This document shows, one piece after another, positions 53,750 through 63,300 of a stretch of DNA of 64,000 nt. Source of the stretch: Sphingobacterium sp. UGAL515B_05 (lineage in GTDB: Bacteria > Bacteroidota > Bacteroidia > Sphingobacteriales > Sphingobacteriaceae); contig NZ_CP109907.1 in assembly GCF_033097525.1 (NCBI RefSeq), forward strand, positions 3,348,001-3,412,000, in the 5' to 3' direction. The notes beneath the pieces were generated by a model, which did no database searches, was not told the DNA's origin, and was given only the letters and a program-made list of their open reading frames with translations. Each line of letters opens with the position of its first letter. Position 1 is the first letter of the stretch. The translations under genes and the position numbers were made by a program.

Positions 53750-53771
53750 TATTAATAAAATGAAATAACTC

Positions 53772-54224
53772 ATGATACAAGGTTTATACGAAACGCATAT
53801 TCAGGTGCGTGATTTAGCTAAATCGGTCGCATTTTATACGGAGGTATTGGGATTACGTGTGGCACATCGCGATCCGACACGTCCTATTGTTTTTTTATGG
53901 ATCGGAACCGGCAAAGACTATATGTTGGGGCTATGGCAGGAAGAAACAAACTTTCAACCGAGACATTTTGCTTTTAGAGCGGATAAAGAAGATATACTGA
54001 ATTACGCTGTGGACTATCTGAAAACACGTGACCTGACACCTTATAATTTTTTAAAAGATGGGATCGAAGCACCGATGGTCTTTGCATGGATGCCGGCATT
54101 GGCCATTTACTTTAATGATCCGGATGGCAACCAATTGGAGTTAATCGCAGTTTTGGAAGGGGAGGGTAGGCCCGAACTGGGCGTGCTGTCTTACGCCGAT
54201 TGGATCGATCGTACAACACAATAA
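53772..54224 (+). CDS. VOC-superfamily (glyoxalase/bleomycin-resistance-like) protein
   Basis: A 150-residue protein with two beta-alpha-beta-beta-beta modules: IQGLYETHIQVRDLAKSVAFYTEVLGLRV at the start (His as first metal ligand), PRHFAFRADKEDILNYAVDYLKTRDLTPY in the middle, and IYFNDPDGNQLELIAVLEG with the final Glu ligand. This fits a metal-dependent VOC enzyme such as a lyase, dioxygenase or thiol transferase. The substrate cannot be named. Its stop codon lies in an inverted repeat shared with the convergent gene. Confidence 0.85.
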   Translation: MIQGLYETHIQVRDLAKSVAFYTEVLGLRVAHRDPTRPIVFLWIGTGKDYMLGLWQEETNFQPRHFAFRADKEDILNYAVDYLKTRDLTPYNFLKDGIEAPMVFAWMPALAIYFNDPDGNQLELIAVLEGEGRPELGVLSYADWIDRTTQ

Positions 54225-54251
54225 GTCGCTTTTTCGCGACTTATTGTGTTG
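54214..54251. terminator. Inverted repeat holding the stop codons of both convergent genes
   Basis: CAACACAATAAGTCGC (54214-54229) and its exact complement (54236-54251) flank a TTTTTC loop. Each arm contains the last codons and the TAA stop of one gene. Likely a bidirectional terminator, although T tracts are short. Confidence 0.65.
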
Positions 54252-54780
54252 AATTCCATTCTTCGGCAAGGATAGCAAAGACCACATCATCTTCCCATTG
54301 ACCATTATGGAAATAGCTTTTTACAAAATGAGCTTCCTTTCGGAATCCCAAACTTGTTAAAAGCTGCATGGATGCCTTGTTTTCTGGAGCTACCGAGGCC
54401 GTGATCCGATGTTTATGATACTGACGGAACAGGACCTCTATAACTGTTTTCAGTGCTTCTTTGGCATAACCCTGTTGCTGGCATTCTTTTTTTATGGTAC
54501 AGCCCAATTCCACCTGCAGGTGTTCAGTACCAAAAAAATGAACGCCAATATCGCCGATTACAGCGTTTGTTATTTTGTCGGTCATAACGAGCTGAAACCA
54601 GGACTCTTGTTCATTGAATGTGCCCGGATTTTTCGCAATAAATGCATCGACTTCTGCCAAGGATTCTGGAATCCAGCCCTGGTATTTATTGGTTTCTTTA
54701 TCCGAGCGGTAACCGAATACGGCCTGACTGTCTTCCGCCATAATGGGCCGAATCGCTAATCTTTCTGATTCAATATGCAT
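54241..54780 (-). CDS. GNAT-family N-acetyltransferase (RimJ/RimL type)
   Basis: A 179-residue protein. MHIESERLAIRPIMAEDSQAVFGYRSDKETNKYQGW is the standard RimJ-type opening. The ELGCTIKKECQQQGYAKEALKTVIEVLF segment holds the acetyl-CoA loop (QxxGYA), and APENKASMQLLTSLGFRKEAHFVKSYFHNGQWEDDVVFAIL ends the domain. The family acetylates protein N-termini, aminoglycosides or small amines; the target is unknown. It is followed closely by no other gene on its strand and shares its 3' hairpin with the VOC gene. Confidence 0.88.
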   Translation of the reverse strand: MHIESERLAIRPIMAEDSQAVFGYRSDKETNKYQGWIPESLAEVDAFIAKNPGTFNEQESWFQLVMTDKITNAVIGDIGVHFFGTEHLQVELGCTIKKECQQQGYAKEALKTVIEVLFRQYHKHRITASVAPENKASMQLLTSLGFRKEAHFVKSYFHNGQWEDDVVFAILAEEWNSTQ

Positions 54781-54783
54781 GAC

Positions 54784-55146
54784 TTAACGTTTTGAAAATC
54801 TAGTTATCGCTTCTTCGCGCGTACCTACAAAATTGATTCTTTTTGATTTATTGCTTTCGTAGATAAAATCGTTTAAACTTTTGCTGTTGTATTTGGAGAA
54901 ATCGCCAACGATCGCAATGTCAAAGCCATACTGCGTATATTTTTGAAGAATTTCACCGGCAAGTTTTGTTTTAAGTTCGAAGAAATCGTCTGTGATGTTC
55001 TCTTGATAAAGAATTGCTTTGTATGCTTCTTGCGCGCGAGAGTCGACCATAATCTGTAGACCATCGTCGAGATTATGAATAAAGACGCCCGAACCTTTAA
55101 CTTCAGCAATGTTTTCGTCACCTAATTGAATAATAGTGATTTCCAT
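54784..55146 (-). CDS. DUF4180 family protein
   Basis: A 120-residue protein whose core matches the DUF4180 pattern: AYKAILYQENITDDFFELKTKLAGEILQKYTQYGFDIAIVGDFS, then SKSLNDFIYESNKSKRINFVGTREEAITRF. It is soluble with an alternating alpha/beta arrangement. The function is unknown in the family. It lies three bases upstream of the GNAT gene on the same strand, so the two are probably cotranscribed. Confidence 0.85.
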   Translation of the reverse strand: MEITIIQLGDENIAEVKGSGVFIHNLDDGLQIMVDSRAQEAYKAILYQENITDDFFELKTKLAGEILQKYTQYGFDIAIVGDFSKYNSKSLNDFIYESNKSKRINFVGTREEAITRFSKR

Positions 55147-55258
55147 TTTTTTTGTTGTGTAGTTTTAAAAATAAATTTGTGGGACCATATTCCATGATCC
55201 AGTGCTCTACGTTGGGATATCCTGTTGGAAATGATCCGAGATAGTGGGTATACAGCTT

Positions 55259-56182
55259 TTAACCTGCAAATTCTTTCAGCATATTAATTGTTGGACAGAA
55301 GAACAGGGAGCCGGTATGGGCCGTACTAAAGTCCAGTATTCTATCGTAATTTCCCTCAGGTTCACCAATAAACATTCTTTTCAGCATCAATTGTACGGTA
55401 CTGAATGTGCTGGCGTAAGCGATAAAATAGGTTCCCATTTCATTTGTTGCGATTTGCCCAAAAGGCATATTGTCGCGAACAATTTTCAGATCGTCACCGA
55501 CATTGGCTAGGGCCGAATGTGAATTAGTCGGTTTTTCATCGTCGCCCATCTCAATATCGTTTGCTTTGCTTCTGCCGATGACCTTCTCCTGCTCAGCAAC
55601 AGGTAGGGAGCGCCAGGCATTCATGTCATGAATATATTTTTGTACAAATAAATAGCTTCCGCCCTTATAGGCTGCATCCTCATCACCAACGATACCAAAG
55701 AAAGCACGATCCTCACCGAGGGGATTTTCTGTTCCGTCGACAAAGCCCAAGATACTTCGGCCGTCCCAATATCTGAACCCATGAACTTCCTCTTTGCAAT
55801 CGGCAACGGGACGTAATAAGGCTGCAATTTCGGTGGCCATGTCAATGCAATAGCTTTTCTCATAAGCGCGAATATGGAAATGTAAATCTCCGGGGGTAGC
55901 TACAGCAATATGTTTTTGACCGATGATAGGTTCGAACGGAACCAATTCCTTTGGCATAGGTTCGTTGAGTTCCAGCTTTTTCCAGGCATGGTGGCTTATG
56001 CCCAATACCACGCTGGCTTTTACAAGATTTGAACGTACCTGTGCCGAATTATTGAGATTGACAACCAATGCGCATAAGCGTTGGAAGACATCCTTAATGA
56101 CCACATTTTCGTGGAAATTCCATACCATAAACACCGTATTGTTGCTCGGTGTATCGATGACATTTTGGGCCTGATGATCCAT
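55259..56182 (-). CDS. Dyp-type heme peroxidase
   Basis: The 307-residue protein has the Dyp fold and its markers: GFVDGTENP (the GxxDG distal Asp motif, in DGRSILGFVDGTENPLGED), SHSALAN preceding the proximal region, and FIAYASTFSTVQLMLKRMFIGEPEGNYDRILDFS. There is no Tat or other signal peptide, so it should be cytoplasmic, of the shorter bacterial class. It would oxidise dyes, phenols or similar compounds with hydrogen peroxide. Single gene. Confidence 0.92.
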   Translation of the reverse strand: MDHQAQNVIDTPSNNTVFMVWNFHENVVIKDVFQRLCALVVNLNNSAQVRSNLVKASVVLGISHHAWKKLELNEPMPKELVPFEPIIGQKHIAVATPGDLHFHIRAYEKSYCIDMATEIAALLRPVADCKEEVHGFRYWDGRSILGFVDGTENPLGEDRAFFGIVGDEDAAYKGGSYLFVQKYIHDMNAWRSLPVAEQEKVIGRSKANDIEMGDDEKPTNSHSALANVGDDLKIVRDNMPFGQIATNEMGTYFIAYASTFSTVQLMLKRMFIGEPEGNYDRILDFSTAHTGSLFFCPTINMLKEFAG

Positions 56183-56255
56183 AAGATAAGTTGTTGTGTG
56201 TTGTACAGCCTTGCTAAGCTACAAATAAAATCGGTTGTACGGATAGACTTTTTGC

Positions 56256-56974
56256 TTACTTAAATGCGGTTTTTTGATATAGTTTGACGATTTCATCAAT
56301 GACCAGATCCGGTTCGTCATAAAAGACATGATGCTCCGCATTTTGAGCCAAAAGATAACGTCTATTGTTTTTTTGATCTGCAAATTTTTTAAGGGCAGCA
56401 ATAAATAAACTGCGATCGGGTTCTTCAAAAGGCGATTTTCCTGAACCAATGACAGTCATGGGGACATTGATTTTTCCTGCAACCTCGTGTAAAACAGCCG
56501 TTGATGCTTCGTAGTTTAAAACGAGATGATAGAACCCTAAGCTTTCTTTTTTGATGTTATCAAGCTCACTGGCATATTCTTTCTTCAACGATTTGGATCG
56601 TTCCATGGTCATAAGATATGGGGATACAATATCGATCATTACTGTGCCGACAACCTGACCGGGATTGGTCGTTATAAATTTCATCGTATAGTTACCACCG
56701 AAGGAATGGGCAACAAGCCAGCCCTATCATAGGTAATTAAAGGTGCACCCAATTTGCTCGATAGCGGTTCCAATAACTTTCTCCAAACGGAACCATCATT
56801 TCCCGCTCCAGATTCAAAGACAATGGGGATACCTTTTCCTTCCATTACAGTAAAATGAAGGCTATGGTTGCCTACATTGATCATGGTATCCCTGAGCTGT
56901 GCTTTTACGGCCAGCCCGGGGAGTGTCAGTAGGAGGAAAACGGATAAAAGGAGATTATACTTTAGCCCGTACAT
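56256..56974 (-). pseudogene. Alpha/beta hydrolase with internal deletion and frameshift
   Basis: The first part (56681-56974) has a signal peptide (LLLSVFLLLTLPGLAVKAQ) and the usual secreted-hydrolase start: NVGNHSLHFTVMEGKGIPIVFESGAGNDGSVWRKLLEPL, then LITYDRAGL. Here the frame breaks. The second part (56256-56684) begins in another frame with the nucleophile elbow AHSFGGNYTMKFITTNPGQVVGTVMID and ends with the His-bearing AEHHVFYDEPDLVIDEI. Between YDRAG and VAHSFGG the family normally has about 35-40 residues that are missing, so roughly 100 bases have been deleted near 56711-56722. This is a real lesion rather than a miscalled base. Its 5' end overlaps the methyltransferase by 20 bp. Confidence 0.8.
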
Positions 56975-57740
56975 CGTTCATTTTAAGTGTCATGCTTGTC
57001 GCTTCTGTCTCGATCCATTGGCTGTATTCGGCGATAGCCTGTAAGCGAAGTTCGTCGGAGATATACCCTTCCGTAACCATTTGTCGCGATTGGGCGACTT
57101 TGTTCCAGATGGCCAGATTGGTATCAAAGTTTGCTTCTCCTTTTTTGTAGGTCTGATCGGCATGGATAACCTGAACCGAATGGAAGCCTGCTTCTTGGAG
57201 CAGTGCAGCGACCTCATCAGCAACACGATTGTTCATACCTGCATCTGCTCTCCATTTCAGGAAAGTATGGTAAAATGTGAGCATGCTTTCCGGAGGGGCG
57301 GGGTTCCATTCAATGGCCGTGTGATTGTAGTCTAAAATTGAGATTTGTCCTCCGGGTTTTAACCAGGATTTAAATAAGCCCAATGCCCGGGGAATATCAC
57401 TTAACCATTGCATGGTGCGCGCTGTTATAATCAGGTCGAACGGATGTGGAGGCTGATAATCAAAAATATTGCTGCAGACCAGGTTCAGATTTTGGGTGCT
57501 ACCATAAAGCTCATTGCCACTGTCGATAAAAGACGGTGTATTATCGAGCCCGGTTATCGTTCCGTCGCCGATATAGCTTGCTACCTCATTGGTGAGCGTT
57601 CCAGTACCACAGCCTACGTCCAAGATTTCCATGCCAGGAGACAGTAAGGGAATAATCGTTCTATAATCGGAGGATAATGTTCTTCTTTCAAATATCTTAT
57701 TGGCCTGTTGATCTTTTCTGTCGATAAATTTCTCTTTCAT
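56955..57740 (-). CDS. Class I SAM-dependent methyltransferase
   Basis: A 261-residue protein with motif I MEILDVGCGTGTLTNEVASYIG, then TGLDNTPSFIDSGNELYG, FDLIITARTMQWLSDIPRALGLFKSWLKPGGQISILDYNH, and an FHSVQVIHADQTYKKG tail. It belongs to the UbiE/small-molecule type. The substrate is unknown. It precedes and slightly overlaps the broken hydrolase gene, so the two were once an operon. Confidence 0.88.
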   Translation of the reverse strand: MKEKFIDRKDQQANKIFERRTLSSDYRTIIPLLSPGMEILDVGCGTGTLTNEVASYIGDGTITGLDNTPSFIDSGNELYGSTQNLNLVCSNIFDYQPPHPFDLIITARTMQWLSDIPRALGLFKSWLKPGGQISILDYNHTAIEWNPAPPESMLTFYHTFLKWRADAGMNNRVADEVAALLQEAGFHSVQVIHADQTYKKGEANFDTNLAIWNKVAQSRQMVTEGYISDELRLQAIAEYSQWIETEATSMTLKMNDVRAKV

Positions 57741-57930
57741 TGGATTGGGTTTAGTTGACTGTAAATATAGCTTTTGCTTTCCGGTTAAAAAAACTTCTAT
57801 TCGTTAACCGTTGTTGTTACGCTAATCAGACCAACAGTTGAGTATATTCCTTGATTTGTTTATGGTTACTATCAGTCGAATATCCTATTCTCCATTAAGA
57901 AGGATATCGTAGTCTTTTTACAAGGTATTA

Positions 57931-58004
57931 ACAGGGGGTTAACTGGGGAGCTACCCCTGCTAACCCCCTGTTATCCCCCTGTTAACCCCCTGTAATATCT
58001 CTGT
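57931..58004. repeat. Second two-armed 11-bp repeat array (57741-58236 intergenic region)
   Basis: Right arm: TAACCCCCTGT, TATCCCCCTGT, TAACCCCCTGT and AATATCTCTGT follow each other without gaps (57961-58004). Left arm: ACAGGGGGTTA (57931-57941, the exact reverse complement) and ACTGGGGAGCT (57942-57952). The period, lack of indels and inversion about a centre repeat the layout at 1576-1806 with a different motif. Nothing else is recognisable in 57741-58236 apart from AT-rich sequence before the next gene. Confidence 0.8.
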
Positions 58005-58236
58005 TATTAGGGAACCTGATATAAAACAATTTCAAACCTGTATCGGGCGATAAAAGACGGCCATTTACTGCTTTATGACGATTATGTACTATTTTGATAG
58101 AAACAGCCATACTTTGCGATTAATACGCTAATTAGAAAATTATTTCAGGTCGTTTCCTGTTTTTTTAATAATAGTTTTTTATATTGTTATCAATAGTATT
58201 TGTGCCGTTGCAATTACACTAAGATATCCTGATATT

Positions 58237-59070
58237 ATGCGAAAAGTATTCAAAATTCACATGCTAATGTATTGTGCTGTTTTTCTTTCAGCCTGTTCTT
58301 CCAACTATCTCATGACATTCAATGGGGAGAATGTAAAAAAAGATGAAGACAAGGGAACGTTTTCATTTAATAATGATACAGTACAAATTGATTATTCCTT
58401 TGCCGACAGAGATGGTCGAATTTACCTTCGAATAGAAAATAAAATCGATAAACCGATCTTATGGGATCTTAAAAATTCGGCCATGGTTATTAATGGTAAA
58501 ACGCAAGGCTATTCTGCTGAACAAGCTGCTTTTAATGGAAAGATGAATGCTTCGGTTTCCGATATAAACGCTAGTAAATCCACTATATTCAATGATGCTT
58601 GGGTGAACGGTTCTATCACAGGATTGGTAAGTTTGCCTAAAGATGTGGTACTTATCCCACCACATGCCTATGTAGATGGGCATTATTTTGATTTTAAAAA
58701 CGATGTTAAATCCATTGTACGATCATCCCAAAAAGAAAAAGTGTATATGTATGATATGAGTGGCGAGAGTTTTGCGGTAAAACTTGCTCGATTTGAAGGC
58801 GCTGACTCACCTTACAGTTTACGTAGCTATTTAAGTTATTCGATTTTAGAAGATGGTAAAGCTATTGTTAAAACTACGGAACAAAAATTTTATGCGGCAC
58901 AGCTCTGGCAGACCGGTTCAGTAGCCCTTAATAATATTATTGAACTGTATAATAAGCGCGGAGACGTGCTGGCTGTTAAGGAAAAAAAGGGGCAGGGGGC
59001 AATGCTTGTAGGAGGTGCCTTGGCGTTAACTGCGGCGGCAGCAGCGATAGACCCAAAAGCGGCTGAATAA
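58237..59070 (+). CDS. Lipoprotein of unknown function
   Basis: A 277-residue protein with a lipoprotein signal (YCAVFLSACSSNY, Cys20). The mature part is beta-rich (VQIDYSFADRDGRIYLRIENKIDKPILWDLKNSAMVINGKTQGY), resembling proteins that bind or present a beta-sandwich at the membrane. It ends with an unusual Gly/Ala-rich hydrophobic segment (MLVGGALALTAAAAAIDPKAAE) that could be a second membrane anchor. I do not recognise the family. Single gene with its own terminator. Confidence 0.65.
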   Translation: MRKVFKIHMLMYCAVFLSACSSNYLMTFNGENVKKDEDKGTFSFNNDTVQIDYSFADRDGRIYLRIENKIDKPILWDLKNSAMVINGKTQGYSAEQAAFNGKMNASVSDINASKSTIFNDAWVNGSITGLVSLPKDVVLIPPHAYVDGHYFDFKNDVKSIVRSSQKEKVYMYDMSGESFAVKLARFEGADSPYSLRSYLSYSILEDGKAIVKTTEQKFYAAQLWQTGSVALNNIIELYNKRGDVLAVKEKKGQGAMLVGGALALTAAAAAIDPKAAE

Positions 59071-59138
59071 TGCTTGTCAAAAAGGCAATTCAAATACGCT
59101 GTTAAAGGCTGTCCAACCCTTTAAATTTAGGGGCATTT

Positions 59139-59203
59139 AAATTAGAAAGACCGAATAAATTAGAAAGACCGACCCCATTACAACTGGGGTCGGTCTTTCT
59201 TTT
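59139..59203. terminator. Terminator with a duplicated left arm
   Basis: AGAAAGACCGACCCC (59162-59176) and GGGGTCGGTCTTTCT (59186-59200) form a perfect 15-bp stem, followed by TTTG. The 16-bp segment AAATTAGAAAGACCGA containing most of the left arm occurs twice (59139-59154 and 59157-59172), so an alternative pairing is possible. It lies between convergent genes. Confidence 0.85.
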
Positions 59204-59224
59204 GTTTAGGAATTAGGAGAAGTC

Positions 59225-60322
59225 CTATTTGACTGATGTACCGTCTATAATCTCTTCATCCGCTTTGCTGACCAATTTGGTGTCTTGTTTTAAGTCACCA
59301 AATATTTCGATCTGACCATCGATGCTACGTCCTTTCTGTACAGGAATACGTTGTGTTTTGTTCGAAACAACAGCAATCACAAAACTTCCTTCGCCCGAAG
59401 TAAATACGGCTGATTTCGGTACAACAAAAGTACTATCCTGCGATGTTAAAGGCAATTCGACCTCTGCAACCATGCCCGGCAATAACTTGTTGTCGATATT
59501 GTTAATGTCAATTTCTACCCGTTCGGATCTTAATCGGCTGTCCAGGGCACCCGATTTACGTGCGATCTTACCCGAGAAGGTTTGCCCAGGCAATGATTTG
59601 ACAGTAAATTGTAAGGGCTGGTTTTCGGTCAGGAAACCCGAATATTGTTCCGGAACAGCAACGGCTAACCTCAGTTTACGTTGCTGTTGAATGGTCATGA
59701 TGGGCATTTCCGAGCCACGGCCAGCAGGACCAACATAGGCACCCTGATTGACATTTCTTGTTGCGATTACACCGTCGAAGGGTGCTCTGATTTCCAAATA
59801 ATTCAACAGGTTTTGTACCTCTGCGTAGGCCGATTTAGCGGCTTGGTACTGCGCAAAATCAGCATTCTTTTTTGACTCAGCAACCTCAAGATCCAGTCTA
59901 GCCACCGTTCCCTCTACTTTGCTGGTTTCGAAGAGTCTGTCGTAAGTGCTTTTTGTAGCCATATAGACCGCCTCCTGTGATTTCAGCCGCGATTTGGCTG
60001 CTGACAGCTGTGAACTCAATTCGGGAGCCTCCAATACAGCCAATAGTTGACCGGCATGCACTTTACTTCCGATGTCCACGTTAAGACTTTTGACGTAACT
60101 GCTGACCTTGGCGTAAATCTCGACCTGCTGGAATCCCGTGATTTCCCCGGGGATCTGCATTTTATTTGTTAATTTCTGTTTGGTGGGTACAAATGTCTCC
60201 ATTGCCGGAGCTGCAGCTTCGGGACTTTCTTTTTTTGCATTTTCCTCGGCAGCCGAATGGCATCCTGTTAAGGATGCGATCAGGCCGGCGATAGCTAATA
60301 TTTTGAACAAATTATTTTTCAT
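59225..60322 (-). CDS. RND efflux periplasmic adaptor lipoprotein
   Basis: A 365-residue protein with a lipobox LIASLTGC (Cys21). It follows the MexA/AcrA order: QQVEIYAKVSSYVKSLNVDIGSKVHAGQLLAVLEAPEL (first lipoyl half), an alpha-hairpin (about 105-170, shorter than in AcrA), YLEIRAPFDGVIATRNVNQGAYVGP (second half), a beta-barrel and a membrane-proximal domain ending in KADEEIIDGTSVK. It couples the following RND permease to the outer-membrane channel. On the minus strand it is the last gene of the TolC, permease, adaptor operon. Confidence 0.92.
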   Translation of the reverse strand: MKNNLFKILAIAGLIASLTGCHSAAEENAKKESPEAAAPAMETFVPTKQKLTNKMQIPGEITGFQQVEIYAKVSSYVKSLNVDIGSKVHAGQLLAVLEAPELSSQLSAAKSRLKSQEAVYMATKSTYDRLFETSKVEGTVARLDLEVAESKKNADFAQYQAAKSAYAEVQNLLNYLEIRAPFDGVIATRNVNQGAYVGPAGRGSEMPIMTIQQQRKLRLAVAVPEQYSGFLTENQPLQFTVKSLPGQTFSGKIARKSGALDSRLRSERVEIDINNIDNKLLPGMVAEVELPLTSQDSTFVVPKSAVFTSGEGSFVIAVVSNKTQRIPVQKGRSIDGQIEIFGDLKQDTKLVSKADEEIIDGTSVK

Positions 60323-60343
60323 GTTTTATAGATTATACTGCTT

Positions 60344-63300
60344 TTACGATAAAGGTTTTAATGCCGCAATATAGTGTTTACTTTCTTTGTCTTCAGGATC
60401 TAATGAGATCGATTGTGTACTGCTTTTTTCTTGCGCCCAAGCAAATATAAGCGGTAAGATGACGAGTACGGCAAATGTTGAAAATAGTAATCCTCCAATT
60501 ACGGCTCTACCGAGTGGTGAAACCTGTTCGCCACCTTCACCATGACCAATGGCCATCGGGAGCATACCGACAATCATGGCCAAACTGGTCATGATAATAG
60601 GCCGAAGTCGTAAGGATGCTGCCTCACGCGCTGCAGCTAGGGCATCGCCATTATGCCGACGGATATGTTCGGCATTGGTGATGAGCAAAACAGCGTTCGC
60701 AATGGATACACCCACCGACATGATAATCCCCATGTAGGATTGTAAGTTGAGGGTAGATCCGGTTAACAACAGCAGAAGCAATGAGCCCAGCACAACCGCA
60801 GGCACTGTGGTGAGCACAACCAGAGAAACTTTGAACGACTGAAAGTTAGCCGATAGCATCAGGAATATAACGATAATGGCTACGGCCAAACCCGATTCGA
60901 GGCTGCTCATGGTCTCTGACAATACTTTTCCAAGTCCAATTTGCTCCATCGATAAACCACGAGGAAGTTCACCAAGGGCTTTGATACTGCGCTGTACATC
61001 CTTGGAGGCTGTTTTTAAATCGGTATGATCAATATTTGCTGTAACTGATACATAAGGCATTGCACCTAAATTGTCGTTTTCGCCATAGGTGAAGGACGGT
61101 GTGATCGTTGCAACGTCGCTCAGTATTGGGCGTGCTGAATTTTTCAATAAAGGGATTTCACCGATTTCTTTCTCATCTTTCATTTTATCGATGGGAACCT
61201 GAACTTGGACGTTGTAAGAAAGTCCTGCTTTTTCATCGATCCAGGTGTTTTTTTCGGTATAACGCGAAGAAGAAGTGGAAGCGATCAGCGACCGTGTTAC
61301 TTCGCTGAGATCGATACCCAGTTGTGCAGCCCGGATGCGGTCTATCTTAATATCGTAAGAAGGGTATTTAATGGATTGTGCTAATTGCACATCTCTAAAA
61401 TAAGGGATGGCTTTTAGTTCCTCAATCAATTTACCGGCGTACTTCTCGTTGTTCTTTTTGTTTTTTCCTGCTATCCGAACTTCAATAGGGGTGGGCGATC
61501 CCTGACTTAATACTTTATCTGTAAGTTCGATCGGTTCAAAGGATACCTGTACATCGGGAACTGCCGCTTTCAGGCGTTTCCGGTATTCATCACGGAAACT
61601 ATCCATATCGTGATGGTAGTCTTTCAGTGCAATCTGGAAAACAGCTTCATGTGGACCAGCCATGAAAAGATAGATCGGTGATACTGAAAACTGTCCGGGT
61701 GCTGACCGATATAGACAGAGGATATGCTGATATGTTCTTTCCCAACCAGTTTTTCCAGTTCGGCCAGCGCTAGTTTTGCTTTTTCTTCGGTGCGTTCGAT
61801 ACGCGTGCCTTCAGCCGCACGGAGGCGCATTTGGAACTGACTGGAGTTAACTTTCGGAAATACATCCTGTCCGATTGTGGAAAGTAAAATGACAACAAGA
61901 CTTATTGCTCCCAGCAGATAAACTACGGTAATGGTTTTCTTCCTTTTGAACAAACGGTCGATCATTTTCATGAATCTGTTTCTGAACCGTTCAAAAATAC
62001 TGATCTTTCCATCGTTGTTAAAGTCTTCCCGTTCCACCAATAGTTTCTTCTGATTTAGGGTATCCTGCTCTGATTCTACACTCAGTCCAGTTGCTGCAAA
62101 TTGAGCTTCATCTGTATTTAAACCCGTAGGTTGGACCGCATGTGGCGCTTTATGCGCATGATCTTTCATAAGCCAGTTGGCCATGATAGGAACAAATGTC
62201 TGCGAAAGGAGAAAGGATATGATCATTGAAAATCCAATGGACAAAGCCAGGGGAAGAAATAACGAACCCGGGATGCCTGTCATGGTAAATGCCGGCGCAA
62301 ATACGGCTAGTATACAGAGCAGGATCAATAATTTGGGTAAGGCGATCTCTTTACAGGCATCCCAGATAGCCAAGGCTTTGGGTTTGCCCATATCCAGATG
62401 CTGGTGTATATTTTCTATCGTTACCGTACTTTCGTCGACCAGGATACCAATAGCCAAGGCTAGTCCGCTGAGGGACATGAGGTTGATGGTCTGCCCGAAG
62501 AGCTTTAGAAAGAGCACGCCGGAGATCACGGATATCGGAATGGTTAGGATAACGATCAGTGCAGCTCTTCGATCACCTAAAAATAGGAGGACCATTAGTC
62601 CGGTAAGGATAGCGCCGATTGCACCTTCGGTAATCAAACTCTTTACGGAATTAATGACATAGACGGATTGGTCAAATTCATAGGATAGTTTGACGTCGTC
62701 GGGTAAATTTTCCTGAATTTTTGGTAAGGCTGCTTTTAAGTTTTGGACAACCTCCCAGGTTGAAGCATCGCCGGCTTTGGCAATACTGACGTACACGGAA
62801 CGTTTGCCGTTGACCAAAGCATAGCCTGCGGTAACGTCGGCACCATCTTTTACGGTAGCAATATCGCCAAGGTAAAGATTTTGTACTCCACCTTTAAATA
62901 GCGGGATTTTTTCAAAATCTTTGACATCCTTGATGGTATTGTTCGTTGGTGTAATGTAGTTTTTGTCCTGAATACGTACGTTTCCTGCCGGAGCGGTTTG
63001 ATTGTTCAGTCTTAGCGCTTCCACGACCTGATCGGGTGTCATATTGTGGCTCCGCATTAAATCGGGATCAACGTTGACCTCAATTGTACGTGGACTTCCC
63101 CCAAAAGGAGGGGGCGACAGTAGACCGGGGATTGACGTAAACGATGCCCGGACATAGACGTTGGCCAGATCTTGTAGTTCATTATTGGACCGTTTGCTAC
63201 TACTCAATACCAGCTGGCCTACAGGAAGGGAGGAGGCATCAAAACGAATGATGAAAGGCGGTTGTGAGCCTGGAGGAAAGGAGGCCTGGATCCGATTGGC

